This document shows positions 19,546 through 29,018 of a stretch of DNA of 64,000 nt, in pieces. Made by a program: the position numbers and the translations under genes. The notes beneath the pieces are model-generated. The model was given only the letters and a program-made list of their open reading frames with translations. It made no database searches and was not told where the DNA came from. Position 1 is the first letter of the stretch; each line of letters begins with the position of its first letter. The DNA is from Sediminivirga luteola (GTDB lineage Bacteria > Actinomycetota > Actinomycetes > Actinomycetales > Brevibacteriaceae). Location: NCBI RefSeq assembly GCF_014639315.1, contig NZ_BMFY01000018.1, positions 1 to 64,000 of the forward strand, read 5' to 3'.

Positions 19546-20904
19546 TTACTCCGGGAACAGCCTGATCGGTTCGACGATGTCCACGTAGGCCAGCAGCAGC
19601 GTCATGCCGAGCATGAGCGCCACCACGCCGTAGGTCAGCGGGAGCAGCTTGGCCGTGTCGAACGGCCCGGTGGGGCCGCGCCCGCGCCGGTGGTTGATCC
19701 GGCGGCGTATCCCCTCGTACAGCGCCACTGCGATGTGACCGCCGTCGAGCGGCAGCAGCGGCACCATGTTGAAGGCGAACAGGAAGAGATTGAGCACGCC
19801 CAGCAGCTCCAGGCCGATCTGCGCTTTCTCCACCACGTCGAAAGCGTCGTGGGCGGCGAGTTCGCCGGCGATGCGGCCCACGCCGACCAGCCCCATCGGG
19901 CCCTCCGGATCCCGCTCGCGATCGGTCAGGGCCACCTGGCCGATCTCCACCAGCCGCTGGGGCAGGAAGACGATGGCGTGGCCGATCCTGCCCATCGTCT
20001 CGGCCACCGTGCCGGGGAACTGCGTGACCGGCATGGGCTGGCGCTCCATCGCCGGGGAGATGCCCAGGAACCCGACGGTCTCGGTCACGTACTCGCCGTC
20101 AGGCCCCTCCACCAGAGCGCCGTCCTCGTCGGTGACGTACCGCTCGTTCTCGATGATGGTGACCTGCGCCTGCGCCGCCTGGCCGCCGCGCAGGTAATCG
20201 ATCGTGACCCGCTCGCCCGCGTGCTCGCGGATGGCCGCGCTGACCGCCTCCCAGTCCGCCGTCTGCTGACCCGCCACCGCGGTGATGGTGTCGCCGGGCT
20301 GCAGCCCGGAATCCCAGGCGGGGGCGATCTGGTCACCGGGCTGGCAGTCGTTCAGCTCCTCCTGGCTGCGTTCCGCGGCGACCGGGGCCGGGACGGCGCA
20401 CTCGTGGATCGTCTGCACCGCGGTCGTCGCGGCCGGGAACCCGATGCCCAGATAGGAGATCGCCAGGATGAGCACGCCCAGGACCAGGTTCGTCAGCGGC
20501 CCCCCGGTCATCACCACGAGGCGCTTGGGAACGCTCAGCCGGTAGAACGCCCGGTGTTCCTCCCCCGGTTCCAGCTCGGAGTTGGAGAAATCCCGGGCCT
20601 CCTGCATGGAGCGCTCGAAGAGCCTGGCGCGACGGGGCCGGCCGGCCCGCGTGGTCTCCTGCCGCGGCGGGTACATACCCGGCATGGTGACGAAGCCGCC
20701 CAGTGGAAGGAGCTTGACGCCGTACTCGGTCTCGCCGCGCCTGCGGGAGAAAAGCGTCGGGCCGAAGCCGATCATGTACCGGGTGACCTTCACCCCGAAC
20801 CTCTTCGCCGGGACCATGTGCCCGAGTTCGTGCAGGGCGATGGACACGCCGATGCCCACCAGCATCAGCAGTACGCCCAGGGTGTACAGCAGCACCACGG
20901 TCAC
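19546..20904 (-). CDS. rip: Site-2 intramembrane metalloprotease (M50, Rip/RseP type)
   Basis: This 452-residue membrane protease has the zinc motif ALHELGHM in the first membrane segment (about residues 20-30), a PDZ domain near 190-270 and the second catalytic segment MVPLLPLDGGH near 375. Relatives cut anti-sigma factors and other membrane proteins. The start is GTG 20904, which overlaps the stop of the upstream gene (GTGA). Homologues usually lie between dxr and ispG; neither is seen here. A roughly 65-residue loop containing PPRQETTRAGRPRRARLFER follows the first membrane part. Confidence 0.93.
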   Translation of the reverse strand: MTVVLLYTLGVLLMLVGIGVSIALHELGHMVPAKRFGVKVTRYMIGFGPTLFSRRRGETEYGVKLLPLGGFVTMPGMYPPRQETTRAGRPRRARLFERSMQEARDFSNSELEPGEEHRAFYRLSVPKRLVVMTGGPLTNLVLGVLILAISYLGIGFPAATTAVQTIHECAVPAPVAAERSQEELNDCQPGDQIAPAWDSGLQPGDTITAVAGQQTADWEAVSAAIREHAGERVTIDYLRGGQAAQAQVTIIENERYVTDEDGALVEGPDGEYVTETVGFLGISPAMERQPMPVTQFPGTVAETMGRIGHAIVFLPQRLVEIGQVALTDRERDPEGPMGLVGVGRIAGELAAHDAFDVVEKAQIGLELLGVLNLFLFAFNMVPLLPLDGGHIAVALYEGIRRRINHRRGRGPTGPFDTAKLLPLTYGVVALMLGMTLLLAYVDIVEPIRLFPE

Positions 20905-21611
20905 AGCCCGGCTCCTTCGCGGTGTACCAGTCGCAGCAATGCCGGCAGCCAGGCCGGCTCGGGCGGGAGGGCGGCCAGGTCCTGCAGCCGCAGGAGTTCG
21001 TGCAGGGTGAAGGCGTGAAGCGGATGCCCGGCCACGGCCACCGGGCGATCCGCCGGGGCGCCGATGGCGGCGGCCGGCTCCAGTCGCGCGTCCCGGGCCA
21101 GCGCCCCGAGCGGCAGCGTCTCCTCCGCCGTCCTGAGTTCCAGTCCGTCCAGAGGCGAGGCGAGGTGACGGACAGTACTCCTGGCGCCTGGCATCCGCGC
21201 GACGGGAACGGACTGCTCGGCAGCCGGGTGCACGACAGCATCGGCGGCCTCGGCATCAGCCGCGTCGCCGGCAGCGGCAAGGGGGGCAACGCCGGGGTCC
21301 GGGGCGGCCAGCACGCCGCCGATGCGCAACGCCGCCAGATCGATCAGGGCAGCCACGGCGGGGCGCAGATCCGCATGCCCGATGACGCTGCCGGGGCCCA
21401 GTCCCGCCAGGCGCAGCACGCCCGCGGCGCGAGCCGACCGGTCGAGCACCTCCGACAGGCTGAGTGCCTCGTCGCCGATCGTCAGCAGGTCGTCGGCACG
21501 CCCGAGCGCGACCGGGTAGTCCAGGAGCTGGTATGGAAGGTTGAGCGTCCCACTCACCCCGGCGTCCGGCGCCGGGCCGCCGTCGGGGCGGGTGAACCAG
21601 TGCAAGCGCAT
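20901..21611 (-). CDS. AMP-binding-enzyme N-terminal-like protein, probably non-catalytic
   Basis: This 236-residue protein resembles the first part of acyl-CoA synthetase (AMP-binding) enzymes: LPYQLLDYPVALGRADDLLT, then LSLSEVLDRSARAAGVLRLA and GPGSVIGHADLRPAVAALI. The adenylate-forming P-loop (a Ser/Thr/Gly-rich motif) and the whole C-terminal domain are missing, so catalysis is unlikely. The second half is Ala-rich and not recognisable. It is coupled to rip by a GTGA overlap and follows the DivIVA-like gene. Its place is that of dxr in many relatives. It could be a decayed enzyme or a lineage-specific protein; I am unsure. Confidence 0.55.
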   Translation of the reverse strand: MRLHWFTRPDGGPAPDAGVSGTLNLPYQLLDYPVALGRADDLLTIGDEALSLSEVLDRSARAAGVLRLAGLGPGSVIGHADLRPAVAALIDLAALRIGGVLAAPDPGVAPLAAAGDAADAEAADAVVHPAAEQSVPVARMPGARSTVRHLASPLDGLELRTAEETLPLGALARDARLEPAAAIGAPADRPVAVAGHPLHAFTLHELLRLQDLAALPPEPAWLPALLRLVHREGAGL

Positions 21612-21621
21612 GGCAGGTCCC

Positions 21622-22218
21622 TCAGTCGACCGAGGACATCACGTCCACGACCCGGTCCAGAAAGGCGTCGACCTGGTCTTCGTCGTAACCACGGCGACCG
21701 CGGCGGGACTTGAAGATGACCCTGCGCACCTCGTCGACGCTCATCGCCTCCCCGGCGGTGAAGTAGCGGTTGATGCGGTTGCACAGTTCATCCACCTGGA
21801 CGATGTCGTAGCCGTACTCGCGGCGGCCCGCGCGTTTGAACCGCTCTCCCTCCGGCCGGGTCAGCCGGCCGCGCAGGGAGGCGGCGGCCCGGGAGAGCTC
21901 CTGCATCCAGGCGTCCTTGCCGACCCGCGAGATCATGCGATCACGGGCCTTCTTGGCGAAGGTGTCCTCCAGCCGGTCCAGGGCGGCATCGACGACCGCG
22001 ACGTGGTAGCCGCCGCGCACCAGGTCGAAGCCCACCGTGCGCACGGCACGGGCGTCCAGGTCCCCGGGCTGTGGCTGGTCCCGGTCGAAGGACTCCTTGG
22101 CGCGCTTGAAGAAGCTGTCCACCTGCTCCGGGTCGTAGCCCGTCCGCAATCCGGTCATCCTGGGGAACGTCCGCCCCGACTCCGTTGCCACTGCTGCGTT
22201 CACCTCCTGCTCGCTCAC
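21622..22218 (-). CDS. DivIVA-domain protein with repeated DivI1A motifs
   Basis: This roughly 198-residue protein contains several copies of the short DivI1A motif. These are [20 protein letters not shown], a middle copy [20 protein letters not shown], and two more ending [14 protein letters not shown] and [18 protein letters not shown]. Such motifs are found in DivIVA-like proteins that bind curved membrane or the polar growth apparatus; whether this one localises to the poles is not shown. GTG 22218 overlaps the rlmN stop (GTGA), so I prefer it to the upstream start at 22242. Confidence 0.85.
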   Translation of the reverse strand: MSEQEVNAAVATESGRTFPRMTGLRTGYDPEQVDSFFKRAKESFDRDQPQPGDLDARAVRTVGFDLVRGGYHVAVVDAALDRLEDTFAKKARDRMISRVGKDAWMQELSRAAASLRGRLTRPEGERFKRAGRREYGYDIVQVDELCNRINRYFTAGEAMSVDEVRRVIFKSRRGRRGYDEDQVDAFLDRVVDVMSSVD

Positions 22219-23570
22219 TCCGCCGCCGCCAGCTGGCCGCACGCCCCGTCGATCTCCTGACCCCGGGTGTCCCGGAGGGTCGTGGGGATCCCGGCGGCGC
22301 GCAGCCGGCGGATGAACTCAGCCTCCACCTCCGGCTCCGAGCAGGTCCAGATGGACCCGGGAGTCGGATTGAGCGGGATCGGGTTGACGTGCACCCATCC
22401 GCGGCCACGCTTGTTGAGCTTCTTCGCCAGCAGATCGGCGCGCCAGGCGTGATCGTTCATGTCCTTGATGAGAGCGTACTCGATGCTCACTCGCCGGCCC
22501 GTGGTCTGGAAGTACTCATAGGCTGCATCGATGGCCTCGTCGGCTTTCCAGCGGGTATTGACCGGGATCAGCTCGTCACGCAGTTCGTCGTCCGGGGCGT
22601 GCAGGGACAGCGCGAAGGTCACCGGGATCTCCTCCTGCGCCAGCTTGCGGATGGCCGGGACGAGACCGACGGTGGAGACGGTGATGTTGCGGGCCGACAT
22701 GCCCAGGCCCTCCGGAGCCGGAGCGGTGAAGCGGCGCACGGCGGCCATCACGCGCTTGTAATTGGCCAGGGGCTCGCCCATGCCCATGAAGACGATGTTG
22801 GTGACCCGTTCCCGGCCGGTACGCTCCCCGGCCCCGCGCGCCGGGGCGGGACCATCGTCCGCCTGCTCGGCCTCGGCGCCCACCCCGGCGAGGGTCTCGT
22901 CCTGCGCGGCGGGGGCGTCCAGTTCGCCGGCGGCGATCACCTGATTAGCGCGGACCACCTGCTCGACGATCTCCGCGGTGGACATGTTGCGAGTCAGGCC
23001 GGCCTGCCCCGTGGCGCAGAACGGGCAGTTCATCCCGCATCCGCACTGCGAGGAGATGCACAGCGTGATCCGGCCGGGGTAGCGCATCAGCACCGATTCC
23101 ACGAGCGCCCCGTCGAACAGCCGCCACAGGAACTTGATGGTGTCGCCGTTGCCGGTGGTCAAGCGTTTGACCTCGGTGAGCAGCGGCGGGAAGAAGGCCG
23201 CGGCGATGTCATCGCGGTTCGCCTTGGGCAGATCCGTCATGCGGGCCGGATCGGTGGTCCCGTGCGCGAAGTAATGCGTGGACAGCTGGGTCGCGCGGAA
23301 CGGCGGCAGTCCCAGCTCGGCGGCCTTGGCGCGGCGCTCTTCCATGGTCATGTCCGCCAGATGCGCCGGCGGCTGCGTCACCCGCGGGGAGCGGAAGTTC
23401 AGCAGCGGGCGCCCGTCCCGGCTGGGCGTCGCTTTCAGGGTGCCGTCCTCGGCCTCGACGGCGGGCCGCACCTGGCGGGTGCCCGCGGGTACGCCGGAGG
23501 GACGGCGGGCCTCGCCTGGCCGGCCGCCGCGGGGGCTGTCTGGGGTGTGCTGCTGGGGTGTCATCGTCAT
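22215..23570 (-). CDS. rlmN: 23S rRNA (adenine2503-C2)-methyltransferase
   Basis: RlmN is a radical-SAM enzyme that methylates C2 of A2503 in 23S rRNA and A37 in tRNAs. The cluster motif [13 protein letters not shown] is intact, and the second catalytic Cys lies near the C-terminus at residue 444 ([10 protein letters not shown]). At 451 residues it is longer than usual. The excess is a roughly 45-residue Pro/Arg-rich N-terminus and an acidic insertion of about 40 residues ([20 protein letters not shown] onward) between the cluster and the [10 protein letters not shown] motif. Confidence 0.95.
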   Translation of the reverse strand: MTMTPQQHTPDSPRGGRPGEARRPSGVPAGTRQVRPAVEAEDGTLKATPSRDGRPLLNFRSPRVTQPPAHLADMTMEERRAKAAELGLPPFRATQLSTHYFAHGTTDPARMTDLPKANRDDIAAAFFPPLLTEVKRLTTGNGDTIKFLWRLFDGALVESVLMRYPGRITLCISSQCGCGMNCPFCATGQAGLTRNMSTAEIVEQVVRANQVIAAGELDAPAAQDETLAGVGAEAEQADDGPAPARGAGERTGRERVTNIVFMGMGEPLANYKRVMAAVRRFTAPAPEGLGMSARNITVSTVGLVPAIRKLAQEEIPVTFALSLHAPDDELRDELIPVNTRWKADEAIDAAYEYFQTTGRRVSIEYALIKDMNDHAWRADLLAKKLNKRGRGWVHVNPIPLNPTPGSIWTCSEPEVEAEFIRRLRAAGIPTTLRDTRGQEIDGACGQLAAAE

Positions 23571-23591
23571 CTATTGTCGCTCATCGGGAGG

Positions 23592-25289
23592 TCATGGTGC
23601 GCCGATGAGACCTGGAAGCACGCTGAACAGTGCCAGCGCGACCGGTGCGGTAGGCAGGATCGAGTCGAGGCGGTCCATGATGCCGCCGTGCCCCGGCAGC
23701 AGGGTGCCCATGTCCTTGAGCCCCAGATCGCGTTTGATCATGGACTCGGAGAAGTCCCCGAGGGTGGCGAAGGCGGGGATGACGACGCCCAGCACGACGC
23801 CGTACCACCACGGCGCCTGCAGCATCAGCACGCAAAGCAGCACCGCCACGCCGGATCCCACCAGCGCGGAACCGGCGAAGCCCTCCCAGGACTTCTTCGG
23901 GGAGATCCGCGGTGCGATGGGATGCTTGCCGAACAGCACCCCGAAGGCGTAGCCGCCGACGTCCGAGGACACCACGGCGGCCAGGAAGAGGATCACCAGG
24001 AGGTTCCCGCGCTCCAGCGTGAGGATGTACACGACGAAGCTGGCCATGAGGCCCACGTAGGTGAGGGCGAACAGTCCCAGGGAGACGTCTTTCACCGCGT
24101 GCGGCCGGCGTTCGAAGAGCGTCCAGAGCAAGATGGCGCCGGCGCCGATGGCGAACGCCACCCACAGCGCCTCCCGGCCTGCCAGCGCGGTCGCCACGAC
24201 CATGCAGGCGCCGGCGGTCATGGTGGGGATGCGGGCGACCCGTGCGCCGGAGCGGCTGAGCGCCGTGGAGAGCTCCCACAGCGCGCCGATGACGCCCAGC
24301 AGGGCGATCACGTAGAACGCCTCGGGGAGGAAGACGAGAACGGCCAGGATGCTCAGGCCGATGCCCAGCCCGACGCCGATGGCCGCCGGCAGGTTGCGCC
24401 CGGCCCGGCCGTAGTCCTTCGCGGCGTCTTTGGCGTCCTCGGGGGCGTCCTCGGTGGTCTTCGTGGCATCAGGGGCGCCGTTCGCGTCACCAGCGTCAGC
24501 GGCGGTCGCGACCTCGCCCAGGCTCCCGGCAGCCGCTGGCTCCGGCACCCTGTCCGCACCGGCATCGTCAACGCCGGCTTCCGCAGCGGCCCCTGACGTC
24601 CGGGGCTCGTGTTCCGCGGGCACGTCCGTGGTCCCGGCGTCACGCTCGACCGACACTGCGTCCGGAACCCCGGCGGGTGCGGCAGGAGCATCGGGAGCAC
24701 GGGGCGGCTCAGCTGCGAGCGCGGGTGCGGGTGCGGCAGGAGCCTCAGGAGAAGGAACCTCGCGATTATTCCCCTCGCCACGCTGTTTGCCGACTCCATC
24801 CGTCTGACCCGGCCGACCGGCGCGACGGCGCATCCGCCCGCGCCAGCCCGAGCGCTTCTTCTCCTGGGCGCGGAGGTCGCGCCGACGGGGCGGCGGGTCG
24901 CTCTGGATGTCCGAGGCTGTCGCACCGGGGGGTTCCGGTGCGCCAGGCGCCTCCGATGCGTCCGGAGTCTCAGGTGCACCCGGCGTCTCCGATGCGTCCG
25001 ATGCATCGTGGACCTCAGGTGCGCCCTGCGTCTCCAGTGCGCCCTGTGTCTCCAGTGCGCCCAGCGTCTCCTGTGCGTCCGGTGCGTCACGGACCTCCGG
25101 CGGGTCCGGTGTCCCCGGTGCGCCAGGTTCCTTCGATGCATCCGCTGCTGCCGGCGCATCGCGGACATCCGGCGCCTGCGCGGGCCGCGGCGGCACGGCC
25201 GGCATCGGGGGCAGTCCCCCGCTCTGCGGCTCGTCCGTCGCCGCAGGCCCCGGAGGGCGCTGCGGTGCCGGGCTCGGTTCGGTGGTCAA
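23592..25289 (-). CDS. cdsA: Phosphatidate cytidylyltransferase with long disordered N-terminus
   Basis: CdsA makes CDP-diacylglycerol, the precursor of phospholipids. The catalytic membrane domain covers only about residues 285-565, with several membrane segments and the signature SPKKSWEGFAGSALVGSG. The first 280 residues are Pro/Ala/Asp/Glu-rich low complexity with six-residue repeats (ETQGAL-type) and a basic patch near 140-160. The start is TTG 25289, two bases after the frr stop, with GAGG upstream. A later start inside the low-complexity region cannot be excluded. It is in the usual order after frr. Confidence 0.92.
   Translation of the reverse strand: MTTEPSPAPQRPPGPAATDEPQSGGLPPMPAVPPRPAQAPDVRDAPAAADASKEPGAPGTPDPPEVRDAPDAQETLGALETQGALETQGAPEVHDASDASETPGAPETPDASEAPGAPEPPGATASDIQSDPPPRRRDLRAQEKKRSGWRGRMRRRAGRPGQTDGVGKQRGEGNNREVPSPEAPAAPAPALAAEPPRAPDAPAAPAGVPDAVSVERDAGTTDVPAEHEPRTSGAAAEAGVDDAGADRVPEPAAAGSLGEVATAADAGDANGAPDATKTTEDAPEDAKDAAKDYGRAGRNLPAAIGVGLGIGLSILAVLVFLPEAFYVIALLGVIGALWELSTALSRSGARVARIPTMTAGACMVVATALAGREALWVAFAIGAGAILLWTLFERRPHAVKDVSLGLFALTYVGLMASFVVYILTLERGNLLVILFLAAVVSSDVGGYAFGVLFGKHPIAPRISPKKSWEGFAGSALVGSGVAVLLCVLMLQAPWWYGVVLGVVIPAFATLGDFSESMIKRDLGLKDMGTLLPGHGGIMDRLDSILPTAPVALALFSVLPGLIGAP
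25021..25092 (-). repeat. 18-bp tandem repeat in the cdsA N-terminal region
   Basis: Four units of 18 bp start at 25021, 25039, 25057 and 25075. The first two differ at one base (GCGCCCTGCGTCTCCAGT type), the third at a few and the fourth more. Looser copies extend left to about 24940. Each unit encodes six residues, so changes in copy number would keep the frame. Confidence 0.8.
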
Positions 25290-25291
25290 GC

Positions 25292-25849
25292 TCAGACCTC
25301 GAGCAGTTCCGCTTCCTTGGCGGCGAGCAGGCGGTCGACCTCCTCGACGTGCTTCTTCGTCACGCCTTCCAGCTCCTGCACCGCCCGGCTGACCTCATCC
25401 TCGCCGGCCTCGCCGTCCTTCTGGATCTTCTCCAGGGTCTCCTTGGCCTTGCGGCGGATGCTGCGGATAGAGACTTTCGCGTCCTCCGCCTTGCCCTTGA
25501 CGATCTTGACGTACTCCTTGCGGCGCTCCTCGGTGAGCTCGGGCAGGACCACGCGGATCACATTGCCGTCGTTGGACGGGTTCGCCCCGACATCGGACTT
25601 GCGCAGCGTGTCCTCGATGTCGCTCAGGGACGAGCGGTCGTACGGGGTGATGAGGATGGTCCGTGCCTCCGGGGTCTGGAAGGAGGCCAGCTGCTGCAAC
25701 GGCGTGGGCGTGCCGTAGTAGTCCACGGTCAGGCGGGAGAACAGGGCAGGATTGGCCCGGCCGGTGCGCACCGAGGCGAACTCTTCCTTGGCCACCTCGA
25801 TGGCCTTGTCCATCTTGACGCCCGCGTCCTTCAGTGTCTCGCTGATCAC
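25292..25849 (-). CDS. frr: Ribosome recycling factor
   Basis: Frr splits post-termination ribosomes together with EF-G. Starting at GTG 25849 the protein begins VISETLKDAGVKMDKAIEVA and is 185 residues, the usual length. AGAGG lies upstream at good spacing. The open frame extends to 25933, but the extra residues do not fit the family. The segment RTGRANPALFSRLTVDYYGTP is typical. It lies between pyrH and cdsA, as in most bacteria. Confidence 0.97.
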   Translation of the reverse strand: MISETLKDAGVKMDKAIEVAKEEFASVRTGRANPALFSRLTVDYYGTPTPLQQLASFQTPEARTILITPYDRSSLSDIEDTLRKSDVGANPSNDGNVIRVVLPELTEERRKEYVKIVKGKAEDAKVSIRSIRRKAKETLEKIQKDGEAGEDEVSRAVQELEGVTKKHVEEVDRLLAAKEAELLEV

Positions 25850-25929
25850 ATCTGCCTCTTTTCCGTGTGGTGTTTGCCGTGGCGGAGTCCGTGAACGGTG
25901 GCCGCCGGTGAAGGTGGTGACGCCGCGCT

Positions 25930-26661
25930 TCAACCGGTGACGCGGGTGCCGATCCGCTCCCCGCGAATGGCCTTCCCCAGATTACCTTCGCCCTCCATGC
26001 CGAAGACCACCATGGGGAGCTTGTTGTCCATGCACAGCGAGAAGGCCGTGGCATCCACGACCTTCAGGCCGCGGCGCAGCGCCTCGTCGTAGGTGATGTC
26101 GTCGATCTTCTCCGCGTCGGGGTTGGTGCGCGGATCCGAGCTGTACACGCCGTCGACGCCGTTCTTGGCCATGAGGACCTCGTCGGCGTGGATCTCCAGT
26201 GCCCGCTGCGCGGCGACCGTGTCGGTGGAGAAGAAGGGCAGGCCGGCGCCGGCGCCGAAGATCACGATGCGTCCCTTCTCCATGTGCCTGATAGCGCGGC
26301 GGGGGATATAGCCCTCGGCGACCTGCGGCATCGGGATGGCGGCCTGCACGCGGGTCTCGATGCCCGACTGCTCCAGAAAGTCCTGCAGCGCCAGGCAGTT
26401 CATGACGGTGCCGAGCATGCCCATGTAATCCGCGCGGGTGCGCTCCATGCCGCGCTGGGACAGCTCAGCTCCGCGGAAGAAGTTGCCGCCGCCGACGACG
26501 ATGGCGATCTCCGCCTCGTCGGCGACCTCGCGGATCTGCCGGGCGACATCGGCGACCACATCCGGGTTGACGCCGATGGCGCCGCCACCGAACACCTCGC
26601 CGGAGAGCTTGAGCAGCACGCGCCGCTTCTCGCTGCGCAATCCACGGTTGTCCGGTGTCAT
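25930..26661 (-). CDS. pyrH: UMP kinase
   Basis: PyrH phosphorylates UMP to UDP, using the amino-acid kinase fold. The signatures [24 protein letters not shown] and [12 protein letters not shown] are present. I start at ATG 26661 ([14 protein letters not shown]); an upstream GTG/ATG at 26682 would add seven residues. The product is about 243 residues. A terminator separates it from tsf upstream, so it probably has its own promoter in the 26683-26760 region, but I did not identify one. Confidence 0.96.
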   Translation of the reverse strand: MTPDNRGLRSEKRRVLLKLSGEVFGGGAIGVNPDVVADVARQIREVADEAEIAIVVGGGNFFRGAELSQRGMERTRADYMGMLGTVMNCLALQDFLEQSGIETRVQAAIPMPQVAEGYIPRRAIRHMEKGRIVIFGAGAGLPFFSTDTVAAQRALEIHADEVLMAKNGVDGVYSSDPRTNPDAEKIDDITYDEALRRGLKVVDATAFSLCMDNKLPMVVFGMEGEGNLGKAIRGERIGTRVTG

Positions 26662-26763
26662 GGCTCTCTTCCCGCGGCGCACCTGCGTGCTCGCTCCTGC
26701 TCGCTCGGCTCGGTGCGGCCGCTTCTCATCGGGGTCTGGTGTGATTCTACTGGTGACGCGCGC

Positions 26764-26798
26764 GAAGGGCGGCTCCCGGTGCGCGGGAGCCGCCCTTC
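26764..26798 (-). terminator. Terminator of tsf
   Basis: GAAGGGCGGCTCCCG (26764-26778) and its exact complement (26784-26798) form a 15-bp stem with loop GTGCG, beginning about 15 nt after the tsf stop. Confidence 0.8.
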
Positions 26799-26813
26799 GA
26801 GGCGTTGACGCGG

Positions 26814-27641
26814 TCAGTTGCCGACGCGGAACCGGACGAAGCCGGTGGCGGTGACGCCGGCCTCGCTCAGCACGGTGCCGACGGACTTCTTGTTGTCCTT
26901 GGCGAACGCCTGGTCCAGCAGGGTGTTCTCCTTGAAGAAACCGTTCACCCGGCCCTCCACGATCTTCGGCAGCGCCTGCTCGGGCTTGCCCTCGTTGCGG
27001 GCGGTGTCCTCGGCGATACGGCGCTCGTTGGCGACCAGATCGGCGGGGACCTCGTCCCGGTTCAGGTACTTCGGGGCCAGGGCGGCGATGTGCACGGCCA
27101 CGTCGTGCGCGGTCGTGCTGTCCTCGCCGCTGTAGGCCAGGAGCACGCCGACCTGCGGGGGCAGGTCCTTGTTGGTCCGGTGCAGGTAGGCCTCGACCTT
27201 GTCGCCGGTGACCCGGCCGACGCGGCGCAGGGCCACCTTCTCACCCAGGGCGGCGCCGCCCTCGTCGATGTGCTGCTGCACGGTCTTGCCGTCGATCTCC
27301 GTCTCCAGCAGCTGCTCGGCGGACTCGGCGCCGGAGCGCACGGCGTAGCCGAGGACGACGTCGGCGAGCTCGATGAACTTATCGGACTTGGCGACGAAGT
27401 CGGTCTCCGAGTTGAACTCGATGAGCACGCCGGTGCCGCCGTCCACGTGGGCTGCCACGAGGCCGTCGCTGGTGGCGCGGCCTTCGCGCTTGGTGACACC
27501 CTTGAGGCCCTTCACGCGAAGGATCTCGGTGGCCTTGGCCTGGTCGCCGCCGGCCTCCTCCAGCGCCTTCTTGACGTCGAGCATGCCGGCACCGGTCTTT
27601 TCACGCAGCGCCTTGATATCGGCCGCGGTGAAGTTAGCCAT
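26814..27641 (-). CDS. tsf: Elongation factor Ts
   Basis: EF-Ts is the nucleotide-exchange factor of EF-Tu. The 275-residue protein begins [20 protein letters not shown], with the conserved family opening followed by [10 protein letters not shown]. The core contains [28 protein letters not shown] lies before the ATG. It follows rpsB by 45 nt in the standard rpsB-tsf operon and has a good terminator after it. Confidence 0.98.
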   Translation of the reverse strand: MANFTAADIKALREKTGAGMLDVKKALEEAGGDQAKATEILRVKGLKGVTKREGRATSDGLVAAHVDGGTGVLIEFNSETDFVAKSDKFIELADVVLGYAVRSGAESAEQLLETEIDGKTVQQHIDEGGAALGEKVALRRVGRVTGDKVEAYLHRTNKDLPPQVGVLLAYSGEDSTTAHDVAVHIAALAPKYLNRDEVPADLVANERRIAEDTARNEGKPEQALPKIVEGRVNGFFKENTLLDQAFAKDNKKSVGTVLSEAGVTATGFVRFRVGN

Positions 27642-27686
27642 TCTCTCTCCTTGTGGGGATAACGACGGTCGTCTCGTGGTAGGGCT

Positions 27687-28604
27687 TCAGGAGTCCTGGC
27701 CGGCCTCGGCGGGAGCCTCTGCAGCGGCTTCGGCGGGCGCCTCAGCAGCAGCCTCAGCGTTCTCGGCCGGGGCCTCAGCGGCGGCTTCGGCATTCTCGGC
27801 CGGGGCGTCGGCGGCGGCTTCGGTCTTGCCTTCGAGGAGCTCGCGCTCCCACTCGGGCATGGGCTCGACGTCGACTGCGGAGACGTTCTTCTCGCCCTGC
27901 TGCTCGCCCTGGCCGTGGCGGACCATGAGACCCTCGGCGACGGCGTCGGCGATCACGCGGGTGAGCAGGGAGACGGAGCGGATGGCGTCGTCGTTGCCCG
28001 GGATCGGGTAGGTGACCTCGTCCGGGTCGCAGTTGGTGTCGAGCACGGCGATGACCGGGATGCCCAGCTTGCGCGCCTCGTCGACGGCGAGGTGCTCCTT
28101 CTTGGTGTCGACGATCCACACGGCGGACGGGGTCCGCTGCATGTCGCGGATACCGCCGAGGGTCTTCTCCAGCTTCTCCTTCTCACGGCTCAGTAGCAGC
28201 AGCTCCTTCTTGGTGTGGCCGGAGCCGGCGACATCGTCGAAGTCGATCTCCTCGAGCTCCTTGAGCCGGCGGAGACGACCGCTGATGGTCTGGAAGTTGG
28301 TGAGCATACCGCCCAGCCAGCGCTGGTTGACGTAGGGCTGGCCCACGCGCTTGGCCTGCTCGGCGATGGCCTCCTGGGCCTGCTTCTTGGTGCCGACGAA
28401 GAGGATGCTGCCGCCGTGGGCGACGGTTTCCTTGACGAACTCGTAGGCGCGGTCGATGTAGCCCAGCGACTTCTGCAGGTCGATGATGTAGATGCCGTTG
28501 CGCTCGGTGAAGATGTAGCGCTTCATCTTCGGGTTCCAGCGGCGGGTCTGGTGCCCGAAGTGGACGCCGCTGTCGAGCAGCTGGCGGATAGTGACGACGG
28601 CCAT
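27687..28604 (-). CDS. rpsB: 30S ribosomal protein S2
   Basis: The protein starts [20 protein letters not shown] and has the conserved S2 core, including [11 protein letters not shown] and [12 protein letters not shown]. At 305 residues it is longer than the E. coli protein. The extra length is a C-terminal Ala/Glu/Pro tail with repeated [11 protein letters not shown] units (27690-27815 on the DNA). Such tails are common in actinobacterial S2. A GAAGGAG site precedes the ATG. It is the first gene of the rpsB-tsf operon. Confidence 0.98.
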   Translation of the reverse strand: MAVVTIRQLLDSGVHFGHQTRRWNPKMKRYIFTERNGIYIIDLQKSLGYIDRAYEFVKETVAHGGSILFVGTKKQAQEAIAEQAKRVGQPYVNQRWLGGMLTNFQTISGRLRRLKELEEIDFDDVAGSGHTKKELLLLSREKEKLEKTLGGIRDMQRTPSAVWIVDTKKEHLAVDEARKLGIPVIAVLDTNCDPDEVTYPIPGNDDAIRSVSLLTRVIADAVAEGLMVRHGQGEQQGEKNVSAVDVEPMPEWERELLEGKTEAAADAPAENAEAAAEAPAENAEAAAEAPAEAAAEAPAEAGQDS

Positions 28605-29018
28605 GCCGACGCTCCTTCCGCGCGCAGGGCCTCGTTCCGAGGTGTTCCGGCGCGCAATCGGGCAGGCGGCACAGTCGGTGCGCCTGCGTTCTTACGGTTA
28701 GGGTCCTGGCATTCCAGCCGCGTGACCCGACGCCGTGCTCATGGTGAGCCCGGCGCACCGGTGGGGCGCGGCGGTGGTGTCAGCCCACGGCCTGCTCCCG
28801 CGAGGTCGCGTACCGTGAGGTGACGAGGAATGCGCGTAGTCGGAGCGGGTGCTCGCGCACACGTCCGCTGGGCATATCGTAGTCTGCCGCGCCAGGCCAG
28901 CGCAAAAGCCGGGAGCCGGCCAGGGCGATGCCATGTCGATCCCCGTGCAACCCGCCGGCGCGGCGGACCGGGATCCCTCGGCGGGTCAGCGGCCCGGCCG
29001 GCGTCCGGCTCCGGGGAC
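28605..29018. other. Gene-free stretch upstream of rpsB
   Basis: These 414 bp separate rpsB from the lipoprotein gene. No coding frame is convincing on either strand. The rpsB promoter and leader should lie here, but I could not pick out clear -35/-10 elements or an RNA structure. Confidence 0.5.

Noticed and set aside
22185-24596. 803-residue open frame opposite rlmN and cdsA
   Set aside because: It is antisense to two well-recognised genes and shows only Asp/Gly/His-rich low complexity.
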